Of a DNA stretch of 64,000 nt, positions 18,201 through 25,625 are shown piece by piece. Source of the stretch: Niastella sp. (GTDB taxonomy: Bacteria > Bacteroidota > Bacteroidia > Chitinophagales > Chitinophagaceae). The notes below the pieces were generated by a model. That model saw only the letters and a program-made list of their open reading frames with translations, was not told the origin of the DNA and ran no database searches. Position 1 is the first letter of the stretch; each line of letters opens with the position of its first letter. Location: the NCBI GenBank assembly GCA_017744515.1, contig JAGIBF010000001.1:1-64000 (forward strand), read 5' to 3'. A program made the translations under genes and the position numbers.

Positions 18201-18595
18201 GTACTGATGGCTGCCGTTACTGATGCTTTCTTTTGTTGTCCATAGGCCACCACGATCACATCTGTGAGGTTGTCCGCATCGCTTTTTTGAAGGGTAACTG
18301 CGAAGACAGACTTGTTGCCTATCGTTATTTGCTGTGCCGCAAACCCCAAATTCGTTATTATTAATGTCTTATGGGAAGGATCAACGGTTAGTGAGAAGCC
18401 TCCCCGGGCATCTGTCGTTGTTCCAATGGTGGTGTTTCCGATCAATACGGAAGCATCGGCAACAGGATTTCCCTGATCGTCTTTAACGGTACCACTGATT
18501 TTTCTCGTTTGTGCAATACTTTCCTGTTGAACGACAATCGCCAGCAGCAATAGCAGCAGCCGGCACAAAAGTTGTCTTTTGTTCATAAAGCGCAT
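15296..18595 (-). CDS. SusC/RagA-type TonB-dependent transporter
   Basis: A 1099-residue protein of normal SusC plan: signal peptide (about 1-28, ending SIAQ), carboxypeptidase-regulatory-like domain (about 32-112, ISGTVKDDQGNPVADASVLI), plug (about 120-245, including IRGIGTYG and ILKDASATAVFGVRGANGV), and a barrel ending in NAGINVGF. It is the first gene of the SusC-SusD-SusC-SusD-lipoprotein operon. No sigma/anti-sigma pair or sensor lies upstream; the nearest upstream gene is a decayed permease about 500 bp away. An alternative start is the Met three codons in (18586), which gives a cleaner signal peptide. Confidence 0.95.
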   Translation of the reverse strand: MRFMNKRQLLCRLLLLLLAIVVQQESIAQTRKISGTVKDDQGNPVADASVLIGNTTIGTTTDARGGFSLTVDPSHKTLIITNLGFAAQQITIGNKSVFAVTLQKSDADNLTDVIVVAYGQQKKASVTAAISTISAKEIVQSPVANISNSLAGRLPGLTSLQGTGKPGSDASTLYIRGIGTYGTNTAPLIMIDGIVRDTYNDIDPNEVETISILKDASATAVFGVRGANGVILITTKRGKEGTPKISATVQSAFNQFTRLPNYVNSHQYATLRNEQIFETYWQQHANDPDVVGLADGWATFVQKRKTGYVPQYTDEDLKYFQNAHTPKLADGSTNPYYDPYFHPDQDWQEQIYKNFAPQTQANVNVTGGTRGLKYFISAGYLSQRGLFKTDYMPFSKEMDYRKDRYNLRGNFDFQVNDNLKVSVDIGTQFVQISGMNNDGYNYEKNLMWTNPMGSPGYIDGKFVFIWQRNAEQFNPLYSLAMRNAYNINNNSTLNSALNIIHKLDFVTKGLTFNVKGSYDSYFSNTAGGQSYPVMWAARENPNGDKLNPILVQLNNEAPSQRWANWNSGKWRTWYAEAALNYNRTFGDHAFTALAMGNLSKRFDPNYQFSLPHAYQSLVGRATYAYKGKYLAEFNVGYNGSENFPDGRRFAWFPAWSLGWIASKEDFWPENDVVTFLKIRGSIGKVGNDVIGNARFLYLPDVWAYSGAVMQGYYFGQYGSNRTNVRAAYESRLGNSLVTWETAQKANLAVIANFWKDKITAEFDIWNEDRSGIFSKKGTVPGIVAADLPFYNLGKVRNWGTELDLTFRDKIGKNFNFWVKANYGANQNKVVFQDEAILTGLEYQAQTGKPIRQGNFLQADGLYTSWAQLYEVDANNNPILSKPVLAQGADGKAYKNAGGQDVYQKDLTFNGVPLQPGDIKLKDINYDGVIDNRDYQRSGYTAIPRLTYGISAGFSYKGFDMSVLFQGASGVSANPMPATNLHFNGTTEALFEVDWTRFTPERYAAGEDINFPIAAYNRQAYQNTFFNLNTSYVRLKNVEVGYTFQRGILGKIGASSVRVYANGFNLYTWNKNKIWGDPENMGFMGYPLTRTFNAGINVGF

Positions 18596-18795
18596 TGGGG
18601 GTTGTTTTGGTGATAAATGAATTCTTACTGTAAGGCTTCTCGTTAAACCATAAAATCGTGCGTAGAAAGAATAGTCCTATGAAGGAGGCCGGATGTACTC
18701 CGGGATAAGTTTGTGTAGTTTACAAGCATTTCGTTAGCGATTTAGCAAGTGTTAAAAAATAATGATACTGGCGCTGAAATGCATTGCAAGGGATC

Positions 18796-18817
18796 ACAGC
18801 TGTTGAGCAACAGCTGT
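18796..18817. promoter_or_regulatory. Short perfect inverted repeat upstream of SusC
   Basis: A 9-bp perfect stem with a 4-base loop, about 200 bp upstream of the SusC start and not followed by a T tract. It could be an operator or an mRNA leader hairpin; nothing decides between them. Confidence 0.35.
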
Positions 18818-18991
18818 AAAAACTCATAAGCATTTTAAGCAGCCAACGGCAATTAAACGTTATGCAATTTTGCATTAGTATGAGAGATGTCCAAAATCAG
18901 GGGTACGTCAAAACCACTACACCAAAAAATAAAAAAATTGATAATCAACCATTTACGCTACTTCACACCTAAAACAACTACTTCAAAAAGG

Positions 18992-19020
18992 AAAGCCCCG
19001 GCAATTGCCGGGGCTTTTTT
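18992..19020. terminator. Strong hairpin terminator
   Basis: A perfect 13-bp palindrome (AAAGCCCCGGCAA and its complement) followed on the plus strand by six T and on the minus strand by TTTCCTTTTT. It lies beyond the end of the minus-strand permease remnant and can terminate it. On the plus strand it is the better terminator, although no plus-strand gene precedes it. Confidence 0.75.
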
Positions 19021-19097
19021 GAGCAGCATTAATTAATGTATGAGCAATTCTCGTCGTACTTTATCGACAGGGCATGATACTATTTGAAGTCCAGCGA

Positions 19098-20414
19098 TCA
19101 AGGCTGGTAAACAACTACGGTTGCGATGATCCATGCAATGGAGCAAACAAATTGAACGGTCACCAGCGTCTTCCACGGTAGTCCGGCACTTTTGCTTAAG
19201 TTCAACCGGTCTTTCCATGCTTCAACGGGCTTGAAGGATGATAAATAAAAAGCGGGCCTGCTGCCCGCCAGGAAGCCTGTAAATAATACATACCCCAACA
19301 TGATCAACCAGAACGAAAATGATTGGTAAGGCAATACGATGGGTGCGTTCAATACTTTTGCCAAAGCCGGCAATGTAATAATAACAATGAACAGTGATAA
19401 GGCAAAAGCGCAAAAGGACGTCAACATGGCTTTCATTACAGAATGAATGATGAGCGTTTTCCGTGAAGAACCAGTGGCTTTGCCCGGCTCTGTCTCTTTG
19501 GCGCGCCTTTCGGATCTTACTGTAGACAGGTTCACAAAGCTGATACAGGTAATCACCAACACCAGCATGCCCATCAACGCAAACAAGCTAACATAGGTGA
19601 TGAAGCCGTTGGCTCTTTTTCCATTCTTAAATTCGCCATACAGGTGCCAGTCCGTTAAAGGCTGCAGGATAACCTCAGCTTTACCGGTAGCATATTCCTG
19701 TGGTTGATATTTGGCATAGATCTTCTCCAGGGCAGGTTGCACCTGCTTGTATGTAACATTTTTATCCAGCGTCATATATATGTTTGACGTGGCCTGATCC
19801 CAGCTGGCAACTGCGCTGGGTTTTCCTACTATATAATTGAATTGGAGTGTCGAATTGGCCGGCACATCTTTCATGATCCCTGTCACTTTCAGCTCATGAC
19901 TGTTATCGAAGCGTACCATCTTTCCGATCGGATCTTGCATTCCAAAGAGCGCCGTTGCAGTTGTTTCATTCAATACGATTGAATAAGGGGCACGCAATGC
20001 CTGGTCTTTATCCCCACGCAGCAGCGGATATTGGAGAATGTTCAGAAAATCACTGTCTGCTATGAGTCCGTTTATATAAAGCCTCTTTTCACCAACGGCC
20101 AGCTCTTGCGGTCTCAGCCACTGTGTTGCAGCCACATGCCTTATGCCCGGCACTTCTTTTTTAATGGCTTCTGCCAGGGGCGACGGCGTCATCATCGACA
20201 CGTGCTTTTTACCATCTTCCGTCCACCGCTTGCCAGCTTTGTATACCAGTTCATGACCCGGCAGGAACTGGTCGAATGAACACTGGTACTGTACCCACAG
20301 TCCGATCAACAACGCTACCGCCATACCTGCGGCCAGGCTCAGTATATTCAATACACTATAGGCTCTGTTGTGGATCAGGCTTCGCCATCCGGTTTTGAGG
20401 AAGTTACGGAACAT
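19098..20414 (-). pseudogene. MacB/FtsX-type ABC transporter permease, truncated
   Basis: 438 residues remain of a protein that in this Bacteroidota family (MacB_PCD plus two FtsX blocks) normally has about 780-800. Present are the first membrane helix (YSVLNILSLAAGMAVALLIGLW, about 19-40), the periplasmic MacB-like domain, and the first FtsX block (CISFVNLSTVRSERRA). The frame stops right after FVCSIAWIIATVVVYQP, where the family continues into its second periplasmic domain. A neighbouring minus-strand frame (to 19033) reads LQIVSCPVDKVRRELLIH, resembling the expected continuation, so a frameshift followed by deletion is likely. The motif normally reading E-V-G-x-R-K is also changed (ETEPGK). 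Probably non-functional. Confidence 0.75.
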
Positions 20415-20759
20415 ACACTTGTTTTGATAGGTCCATTATACCTTGCCAACTGATATGCCAGTTACTTATAATTTTGATAACCAATATATTAAAAGAAACC
20501 ATATGCTTAACCCACTGTCCGGTAGCGATACAATCATCCCTCCTTTGTCCGGCAGCAATACATGACTGTTCAACCTTCTTCAGCGGGTTCAAATTCTTCG
20601 TGCCTTTTCGTCTTTCCGGCCATCAATTATTTTTTGAGGCAACCTATTCCTATTGGTTCGTCGCAATCTGCCTCTTAGAAAGCCGCAAATGCCCTACTCC
20701 ATTATCGGCCAGCCATGGTAATTTCAGGTAGCTTAACTGATCACTTAAATCAATTTGTT
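20415..20759. other. Divergent intergenic region upstream of the permease and VOC genes
   Basis: 345 bp without a gene; it should carry promoters for both flanking genes. Its notable content is a 17-bp direct repeat described separately. Confidence 0.5.
20516..20562. promoter_or_regulatory. 17-bp direct repeat, candidate operator
   Basis: TGTCCGGTAGCGATACA (20516-20532) and TGTCCGGCAGCAATACA (20546-20562) match at 15 of 17 positions and are spaced 30 bp start to start, close to three helical turns. They lie about 100-150 bp upstream of the decayed permease gene. A dimeric regulator could bind here; none is encoded next to it. Confidence 0.45.
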
Positions 20760-21671
20760 ATGGTAAATCAGCAACGTTTTACGCATTGCCTTTGGTATGA
20801 TGACCAGGCTGAAGAAGCCGCGAAGTTCTATACTTCCATTTTTCCCAACTCCAGTATTGGCGACCTCACCCGGTATGGTGCGGCAGGCTATGAAACGCAT
20901 AAACGCCCGGAAGGCTCGGTGATGACGGTAGAATTCAACATCAGCAACCTGCAATTTCTTGGATTGAACGGTGGTCCTATATTTAAGCGCAATCCTTCTA
21001 TCTCCTACTTCGTGGTGTGTGAATCGGCGGAAGAAACAGCCGCGCTCTGGCAAAAGCTGGCTGAAGGTGGCATGATAATGATGTCACTTGATAAATATGA
21101 CTGGAGTGAAAATTATGGTTTTCTTACAGACAAGTATGGCCTTTCCTGGCAAATCTCGCAAGGAAAGTTGTCCGATACCAACGGTCAAAAGATCACGCCT
21201 TCTCTCCTCTTTGTAGGAGAACAGGCCGGCCGGGCAGAAGAAGCGCTCAACTTATATACTTCTATTTTTGATGACTCAGCGATCAGGGGCATCCTGAAGA
21301 ACGGCCCGGGCGCACAGGATCCGGAAGGCACAGTAATGCATGCACAGTTCAATATTGCCGGGCAGGAGTTTATGGCCATGGACAGCTTTGCTGCACACAA
21401 ATTTGCTTTTAATGAAGCGATATCATTCGTTATTCCCTGCCGCTCACAGGAGGAGATCGACTATTACTGGAACAAACTGACAGCAAACGGCGGCGAAGAA
21501 AGCATGTGTGGATGGCTGAAGGATAAGTTCGGTGTATCCTGGCAGGTAGAACCGGTGCAGCTGGGCCAAATGCTAAAGAGTAAAGACAAAGCAAAAGCAG
21601 CACGGGTGACCAATGCCTTTCTGCGTATGAGAAAGTTTGATCTTAAAAAACTGGAAGCTGCTTTTGAGTAA
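20760..21671 (+). CDS. Two-domain VOC family protein (PhnB-like tandem)
   Basis: About 303 residues made of two fused PhnB-like VOC domains: the first from QQRFTHCLWYDDQAEEAAKF to DKYGLSWQIS, the second from TPSLLFVGEQAGRAEEALNL to DKFGVSWQVE. Both keep the DKxGxSWQ end motif. A tail of about 35 residues (KAARVTNAFLRMRKFDLKKL) follows, common in this subfamily. The ATG at 20760 was chosen because homology begins immediately after it; an in-frame ATG at 20715 adds 15 residues of unlikely sequence. Cytosolic; reaction unknown. It ends just before a clear terminator hairpin. Confidence 0.88.
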   Translation: MVNQQRFTHCLWYDDQAEEAAKFYTSIFPNSSIGDLTRYGAAGYETHKRPEGSVMTVEFNISNLQFLGLNGGPIFKRNPSISYFVVCESAEETAALWQKLAEGGMIMMSLDKYDWSENYGFLTDKYGLSWQISQGKLSDTNGQKITPSLLFVGEQAGRAEEALNLYTSIFDDSAIRGILKNGPGAQDPEGTVMHAQFNIAGQEFMAMDSFAAHKFAFNEAISFVIPCRSQEEIDYYWNKLTANGGEESMCGWLKDKFGVSWQVEPVQLGQMLKSKDKAKAARVTNAFLRMRKFDLKKLEAAFE

Positions 21672-21695
21672 GTTCAGAGTCTGGAGTTCTGAGTA

Positions 21696-21719
21696 AAGGC
21701 AACGAGGTTTCGTTGCCTT
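21696..21719 (+). terminator. Hairpin terminator after the VOC gene
   Basis: A perfect 10-bp stem (AAGGCAACGA with TCGTTGCCTT) and 4-base loop, followed by CTTTCTGCTGT. It lies 25 bp after the stop and also faces the convergent 87-residue gene. Confidence 0.75.
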
Positions 21720-21749
21720 CTTTCTGCTGTAACATTCTCAGGGATGGTT

Positions 21750-22013
21750 TTATACCAAGGCCTTCAATAGGTTAATGGCAACGACGCCAGCTGTTTTGAT
21801 ATTGTCTGTGAGGTAGGCCAGCTTATTATCCATATCAGTATCTGCCTCTACCTGCTCCATCAGCTTTACAAAAGCTTCTTTGTCTTTTTTGGTGGGCAGT
21901 ATCTCATTGATCGAATCGCGGCTAAAGCTGCTGACAGCGGCAATTTCGGTAGCGAGTTCTTTATTGGTAGCTTCTCTGGCAGCTTTCGCGGCTTCGGTAA
22001 AACGGTTTGGCAT
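21750..22013 (-). CDS. Small helical protein, unrecognised
   Basis: An 87-residue, highly charged protein that looks all-helical (EAAKAAREATNKELATEIAA; KKDKEAFVKLMEQVEADTD) and ends in a more hydrophobic helix (TAGVVAINLLKAL). There is no signal peptide. It begins 28 bp after the stop of the lipoprotein gene on the same strand, so the two are probably cotranscribed. Codon use and composition look like a real gene. No family was recognised. Confidence 0.65.
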   Translation of the reverse strand: MPNRFTEAAKAAREATNKELATEIAAVSSFSRDSINEILPTKKDKEAFVKLMEQVEADTDMDNKLAYLTDNIKTAGVVAINLLKALV

Positions 22014-22041
22014 ACACTTATTTTAGTTGTTAAGGTATCTG

Positions 22042-22923
22042 TTATTTGAATGCATCTTTGAATGCAGCCATCACACTTTCTCCATCTTTCAGTTTTTTAA
22101 CGGCAGTACTGGCGGCTCCCAATCCTTTGTTGACCTTGTTTGTAATATCCGTCATTTTATCCACCAGCTCCCTGGGTACCTGGCCAACGCCCAGCTTATT
22201 GAGCAATTCATCCTGTTGCTTGCTGCGTCTTGCAGCAGCTTCCAGCCTTCCGGTGATGGTACTCTGTCCCCTGATCAGTTCGGCATAGGCTTCGCTCAGG
22301 GAAGCAACAGCTTCGGCACGCGCCTGTTCGATGGGGGCCAGCATTTCTTTTCTTTGGGCCAGCATTTCTTCGTGCGCCGCTTCTGCAAAATCCAGAATGA
22401 TGCGTGCTGGTTCGTCCGTACCCAACAAAGAGCTAACGTGTATAACAGCTGCGTCAAGTTTGTTATTCTCTACAAATTTGGTAAGCACCGTACGTACAAG
22501 ACCATCTTCGCCTTTCCTGGTTTCAGTTAGTTTAGCCACCAGTTCTTTGGTTGCCCGTTCAGCTTCGCTGGTATCTGTGAGGTACCTCGCGATACCGCTC
22601 TTGATGGACCTTCTTCCCCTATCGTCGATCTTAGCAACATTTTGCAACATATCCAACACCTGTGAAGTGCCGAGGAAGTTTTTCAGGAACTGTGGCTCCC
22701 AAGTGTTGGTAAGAAAGTCTTCTACTTTCTGCTTCTCCATATCGAAGTACTTTTGAATAGCCAGTTGATGGATCTTCTCCATCTCACTTAACCGCTCCCC
22801 TACCTGTGCAGAAAGTTGTACGGTTGATGGCTTGATAGATACGCAACCAACAAAAAGGGAAATAAAAAGGAAGCCTGCGAAGAAGTGCAGCGCTCCGCTT
22901 ATGGAGAAGATTGATTGTCTCAT
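22042..22923 (-). CDS. Coiled-coil lipoprotein of unknown function
   Basis: About 293 residues, with an SPII signal ending FISLFVGC, then an almost wholly helical, charged body with several coiled-coil-like stretches (VGERLSEMEKIHQLAIQKYF; ARAEAVASLSEAYAELIRG; GRLEAAARRSKQQDELLNKL) and a C-terminal part rich in Val/Lys/Ala (ITNKVNKGLGAASTAVKKL). The start at 22923 was chosen because it gives a proper signal; the frame is open 22 codons upstream without a sensible signal. It is the first gene of a two-gene unit with the 87-residue protein. Probably periplasmic or outer-membrane anchored. Role unknown. Confidence 0.72.
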   Translation of the reverse strand: MRQSIFSISGALHFFAGFLFISLFVGCVSIKPSTVQLSAQVGERLSEMEKIHQLAIQKYFDMEKQKVEDFLTNTWEPQFLKNFLGTSQVLDMLQNVAKIDDRGRRSIKSGIARYLTDTSEAERATKELVAKLTETRKGEDGLVRTVLTKFVENNKLDAAVIHVSSLLGTDEPARIILDFAEAAHEEMLAQRKEMLAPIEQARAEAVASLSEAYAELIRGQSTITGRLEAAARRSKQQDELLNKLGVGQVPRELVDKMTDITNKVNKGLGAASTAVKKLKDGESVMAAFKDAFK

Positions 22924-23089
22924 ACAATGGGTTATTAATATGCAAGGACAAGTTACAGATAGTTTAGCCTTCGACAGCGTGGAAGGCACTGAAATTTTCC
23001 TATGTTACAACAATAGTGTATGGTATACGCCTTCGTATTACCACTTGTGGGTATTGGCTATGTCAGCTGAATGATGTATACAAAACGAA

Positions 23090-23130
23090 GAGGGTGTCAT
23101 CGCTGGTTGTTCACACCAGGAGACACCCTC
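23090..23130 (-). terminator. Hairpin downstream of the metalloprotease operon
   Basis: A 9-bp stem (GAGGGTGTC with GACACCCTC) with an inner CTGGT/ACCAG stem, 29-69 bp beyond the last gene of the protease operon. On the minus strand it is followed by a weak T-rich run (CTTCGTTTTG). Likely the operon terminator. Confidence 0.55.
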
Positions 23131-23158
23131 ATTATGTCAGGACCTTGTACCCTTTTAC

Positions 23159-25621
23159 TTAGCGGCCTTTCTGCATAGCATCGGAAAGCCGCTGATAAAG
23201 TCCTTCGAGATGGGCTTTGATCAACTCATCCTGACTGGTAGTGGCCACCTTTTTACTGAGCGCCATCAGTTCGCGGGCCTGTTGCCTGATCGCTGCCCCG
23301 GCATCGAGGTACAGGTTGGTTTGCAATGCCATCAAAGCTACCAGCTCGTTGACATAGGCATTCTGTACAAAACGCCTGTTGGCTGTGATGGCCTTACCAG
23401 TCCGCAGTTCGGCGAAAATGCCCGTAGCCATACCGTTTAGCAAGTCAGTTACCGTATAAGCATTCGAAGCGTCGGCCAACTCCTGCGAACGCAGTTTTTC
23501 AAATACGCCCGGATCCAGCAGTTGTTTGATCGCATTACGCTGGATGTTTTCCACTATGCTGAAATCAGTCCTCGTATTCCGGTACATAAATTCATCGTCA
23601 AGCCATGTGGGCGTGCTGAACAATTCAGCGTTCAGAAAGGCAATGGCCTTTTGTTGTTTTTCTTTTGGAAAGAAACTGTATACAGGGCCGGGTTGCTCAG
23701 TTGTTTTTGGCGTAAAGGTTACGCCACCCACATTGGCTGTCGCGTGTTTAATATACCATTCGTATTGTCCCACCAGGGTCTTGTAAGCTTCTTCCAGCTT
23801 GTCGTAATTTTCACCGGGTTGCTGCACCCATTTTACCAGGTTCACTTTAATTCGCTGCAGATTCCGGATGCCATATTTACCGGCCAGTGTTGGATCGTCT
23901 CCGAGGTCTTCCCGTTGATTATCGGGATATTTGGCCGAAGGGTCGTCACCTATACCAAACCGATAGCGATCGCTTTTGTTCAGCTTGTCGATGATCCACT
24001 GGTTCAGCAGTTTCTTTTCGGCCATGGCATCTGCGCCAGGCGGCAACAATTTATAGCCCCATTCAATAGCCCACTGGTCATAATCTCCTATACGGGGAAA
24101 GATACCGGCATGATCAATGTGATCTTCCGGCTGCGCCACATAATTGAAGCGTGCATAGTCCATGATGGAAGGCGTATGTCCATGTTCTTCCACCCATTGC
24201 TTGTTGCGCAGCAATTCAACAGGTGTTGTAGAAGAGGAACCCCAGTTGTGGCGCAAGCCTATCGCATGTCCAACTTCATGTGAGGAAACAAACCGTATCA
24301 GCTGTCCCATCAGCTCATCGGAGAACTGTGGTTTCTGTGCGCTTGTATCAATGGCGCCGGCCTGCGTAAAGTACCATTTATAGAGTATTTCCATCACACT
24401 GTGGTACCATTGTATGTGCGATTCGATGATCTCCCCGCTACGAGGGTCCTGCAGGGTATGTCCCTGCGCGTTGGCTATAGCGGCAGCTTTGTACACGATC
24501 ACATTGTGGCGGGCATCATTGATGTCGAATGTAGAATCGGAAGGTTCCACCTTCTTTGCCAGCACTGCATTTTTAAAGCCAGCTTTTTCAAAGGCTTTCT
24601 GCCAGTCGTTCACACCGGCAATGAGATAAGGCACCCATTTTTCAGGTGTGGCGGGATCGATATAAAATACGATGGGCTTTGCTGGTTCCACCAGTTCACC
24701 CCGGTAATATTTATCGAGGTCTTCCGGTTTGGGCTCCACCCGGAAACGCCAGATATTGGCTTTGGGCCGTATGCCACCGTTGGCATCCAGTTGCCTGTAC
24801 TCTGAAAATAAAACTGCCAGGTACCCTACCCGGTCATCGAAAGTGCGGCCTTTCATAGGTTCTTTCGACAAAAGAATGATTGAACTGTTGTAGGTGGCCG
24901 TTAAGGTATTAGCGCCGGCAGTATAAGTGCGCGTAGTTGCTACTTCCACATTCATAGGATAGGCACGGATCGTATTGATAAAGGAACGGTCTGGAGCAAA
25001 TGTGGCAGGCATAGCCATTCCTTTCAGCTCTGCCATATAACCAAATACCGGATTGTCACTGTTGAAGTAATCTGTCATATCTATCACTGCCGACTGCTTG
25101 TCTTTTCCATATGCCTTGATGGCAAAGGTTGCATATACAGGAGAAAGGTTGTTATGCATGACCGCATCATAGACGCCCTCTTCACCAGTGTCGCTCCGTT
25201 CGGTTGTGCTTACCACCTGCAGCATCAGTTTATCGCCTTCCTCTTTGGTAAAACGAAAGAGTGACTGACCAATCCAGTCGTTGCCGTAGCTGCAAAGTCC
25301 GCCAAATGGATGACGCCAGTCCTGTGGCGATTGTGTAATACGGTTCACTGTAAACAGATCGCGATTCAGCACACTATCGGGCAACTCCAGCAAATACCGG
25401 TTGTTGACTTTGTGCACGGTAATAAATCCTTTCGAGGTAACTGCACTGGCAGGCACTACTGTTTCGTAGGATTTTACAGAGTCTTTGCCTGCAACCATTC
25501 CGGGAAACTGCCGGGTGGCGCCAGCCATTGTTTCCTGTGGTGAAATCAATAAGCTATATGCTGTGATCAACAGAGCAAGTGGCATTATTGTCTTTGTTAC
25601 TTTGATCTTGTTCATGGCCAT
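23159..25621 (-). CDS. Secreted zinc metalloprotease (DUF5117/DUF4953 family), active-site intact
   Basis: About 820 residues with a signal peptide ending near ETMAGA. The order of regions matches the Bacteroidota DUF5118-DUF5117-DUF4953 proteases. The extended zinc site HEVGHAIGLRH is complete: His448, Glu449, His452 and His458. It is the last gene of the FecI/FecR-SusCD locus and starts only a few bases after the stop of its inactive paralogue, suggesting translational coupling. The start at 25621 was chosen because it is the first ATG past that stop; the ATG two codons on (25615) is also possible, while the frame upstream lies inside the previous gene. It probably cleaves proteins at the surface or in the periplasm to feed the SusCD importer; the substrate is unknown. 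Confidence 0.9.
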   Translation of the reverse strand: MAMNKIKVTKTIMPLALLITAYSLLISPQETMAGATRQFPGMVAGKDSVKSYETVVPASAVTSKGFITVHKVNNRYLLELPDSVLNRDLFTVNRITQSPQDWRHPFGGLCSYGNDWIGQSLFRFTKEEGDKLMLQVVSTTERSDTGEEGVYDAVMHNNLSPVYATFAIKAYGKDKQSAVIDMTDYFNSDNPVFGYMAELKGMAMPATFAPDRSFINTIRAYPMNVEVATTRTYTAGANTLTATYNSSIILLSKEPMKGRTFDDRVGYLAVLFSEYRQLDANGGIRPKANIWRFRVEPKPEDLDKYYRGELVEPAKPIVFYIDPATPEKWVPYLIAGVNDWQKAFEKAGFKNAVLAKKVEPSDSTFDINDARHNVIVYKAAAIANAQGHTLQDPRSGEIIESHIQWYHSVMEILYKWYFTQAGAIDTSAQKPQFSDELMGQLIRFVSSHEVGHAIGLRHNWGSSSTTPVELLRNKQWVEEHGHTPSIMDYARFNYVAQPEDHIDHAGIFPRIGDYDQWAIEWGYKLLPPGADAMAEKKLLNQWIIDKLNKSDRYRFGIGDDPSAKYPDNQREDLGDDPTLAGKYGIRNLQRIKVNLVKWVQQPGENYDKLEEAYKTLVGQYEWYIKHATANVGGVTFTPKTTEQPGPVYSFFPKEKQQKAIAFLNAELFSTPTWLDDEFMYRNTRTDFSIVENIQRNAIKQLLDPGVFEKLRSQELADASNAYTVTDLLNGMATGIFAELRTGKAITANRRFVQNAYVNELVALMALQTNLYLDAGAAIRQQARELMALSKKVATTSQDELIKAHLEGLYQRLSDAMQKGR

Positions 25622-25625
25622 TTGG

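Larger units (their letters stand above)
18596..19097. other. 500-bp leader/intergenic region
   Basis: This holds the upstream region of the double SusCD operon, a 9-bp-stem hairpin at 18796-18817 (ACAGCTGTT and AACAGCTGT around GAGC), a near-palindrome around 18868-18881, and the strong hairpin at 18992-19020. The last 65 bases before 19098 may be a frameshifted remnant of the ABC permease. No other gene was seen. Confidence 0.55.

Noticed and set aside
22832..23074. 80-residue plus-strand frame between the lipoprotein and the metalloprotease
   Set aside because: It overlaps the lipoprotein signal-peptide region antisense and has no features of a real gene.
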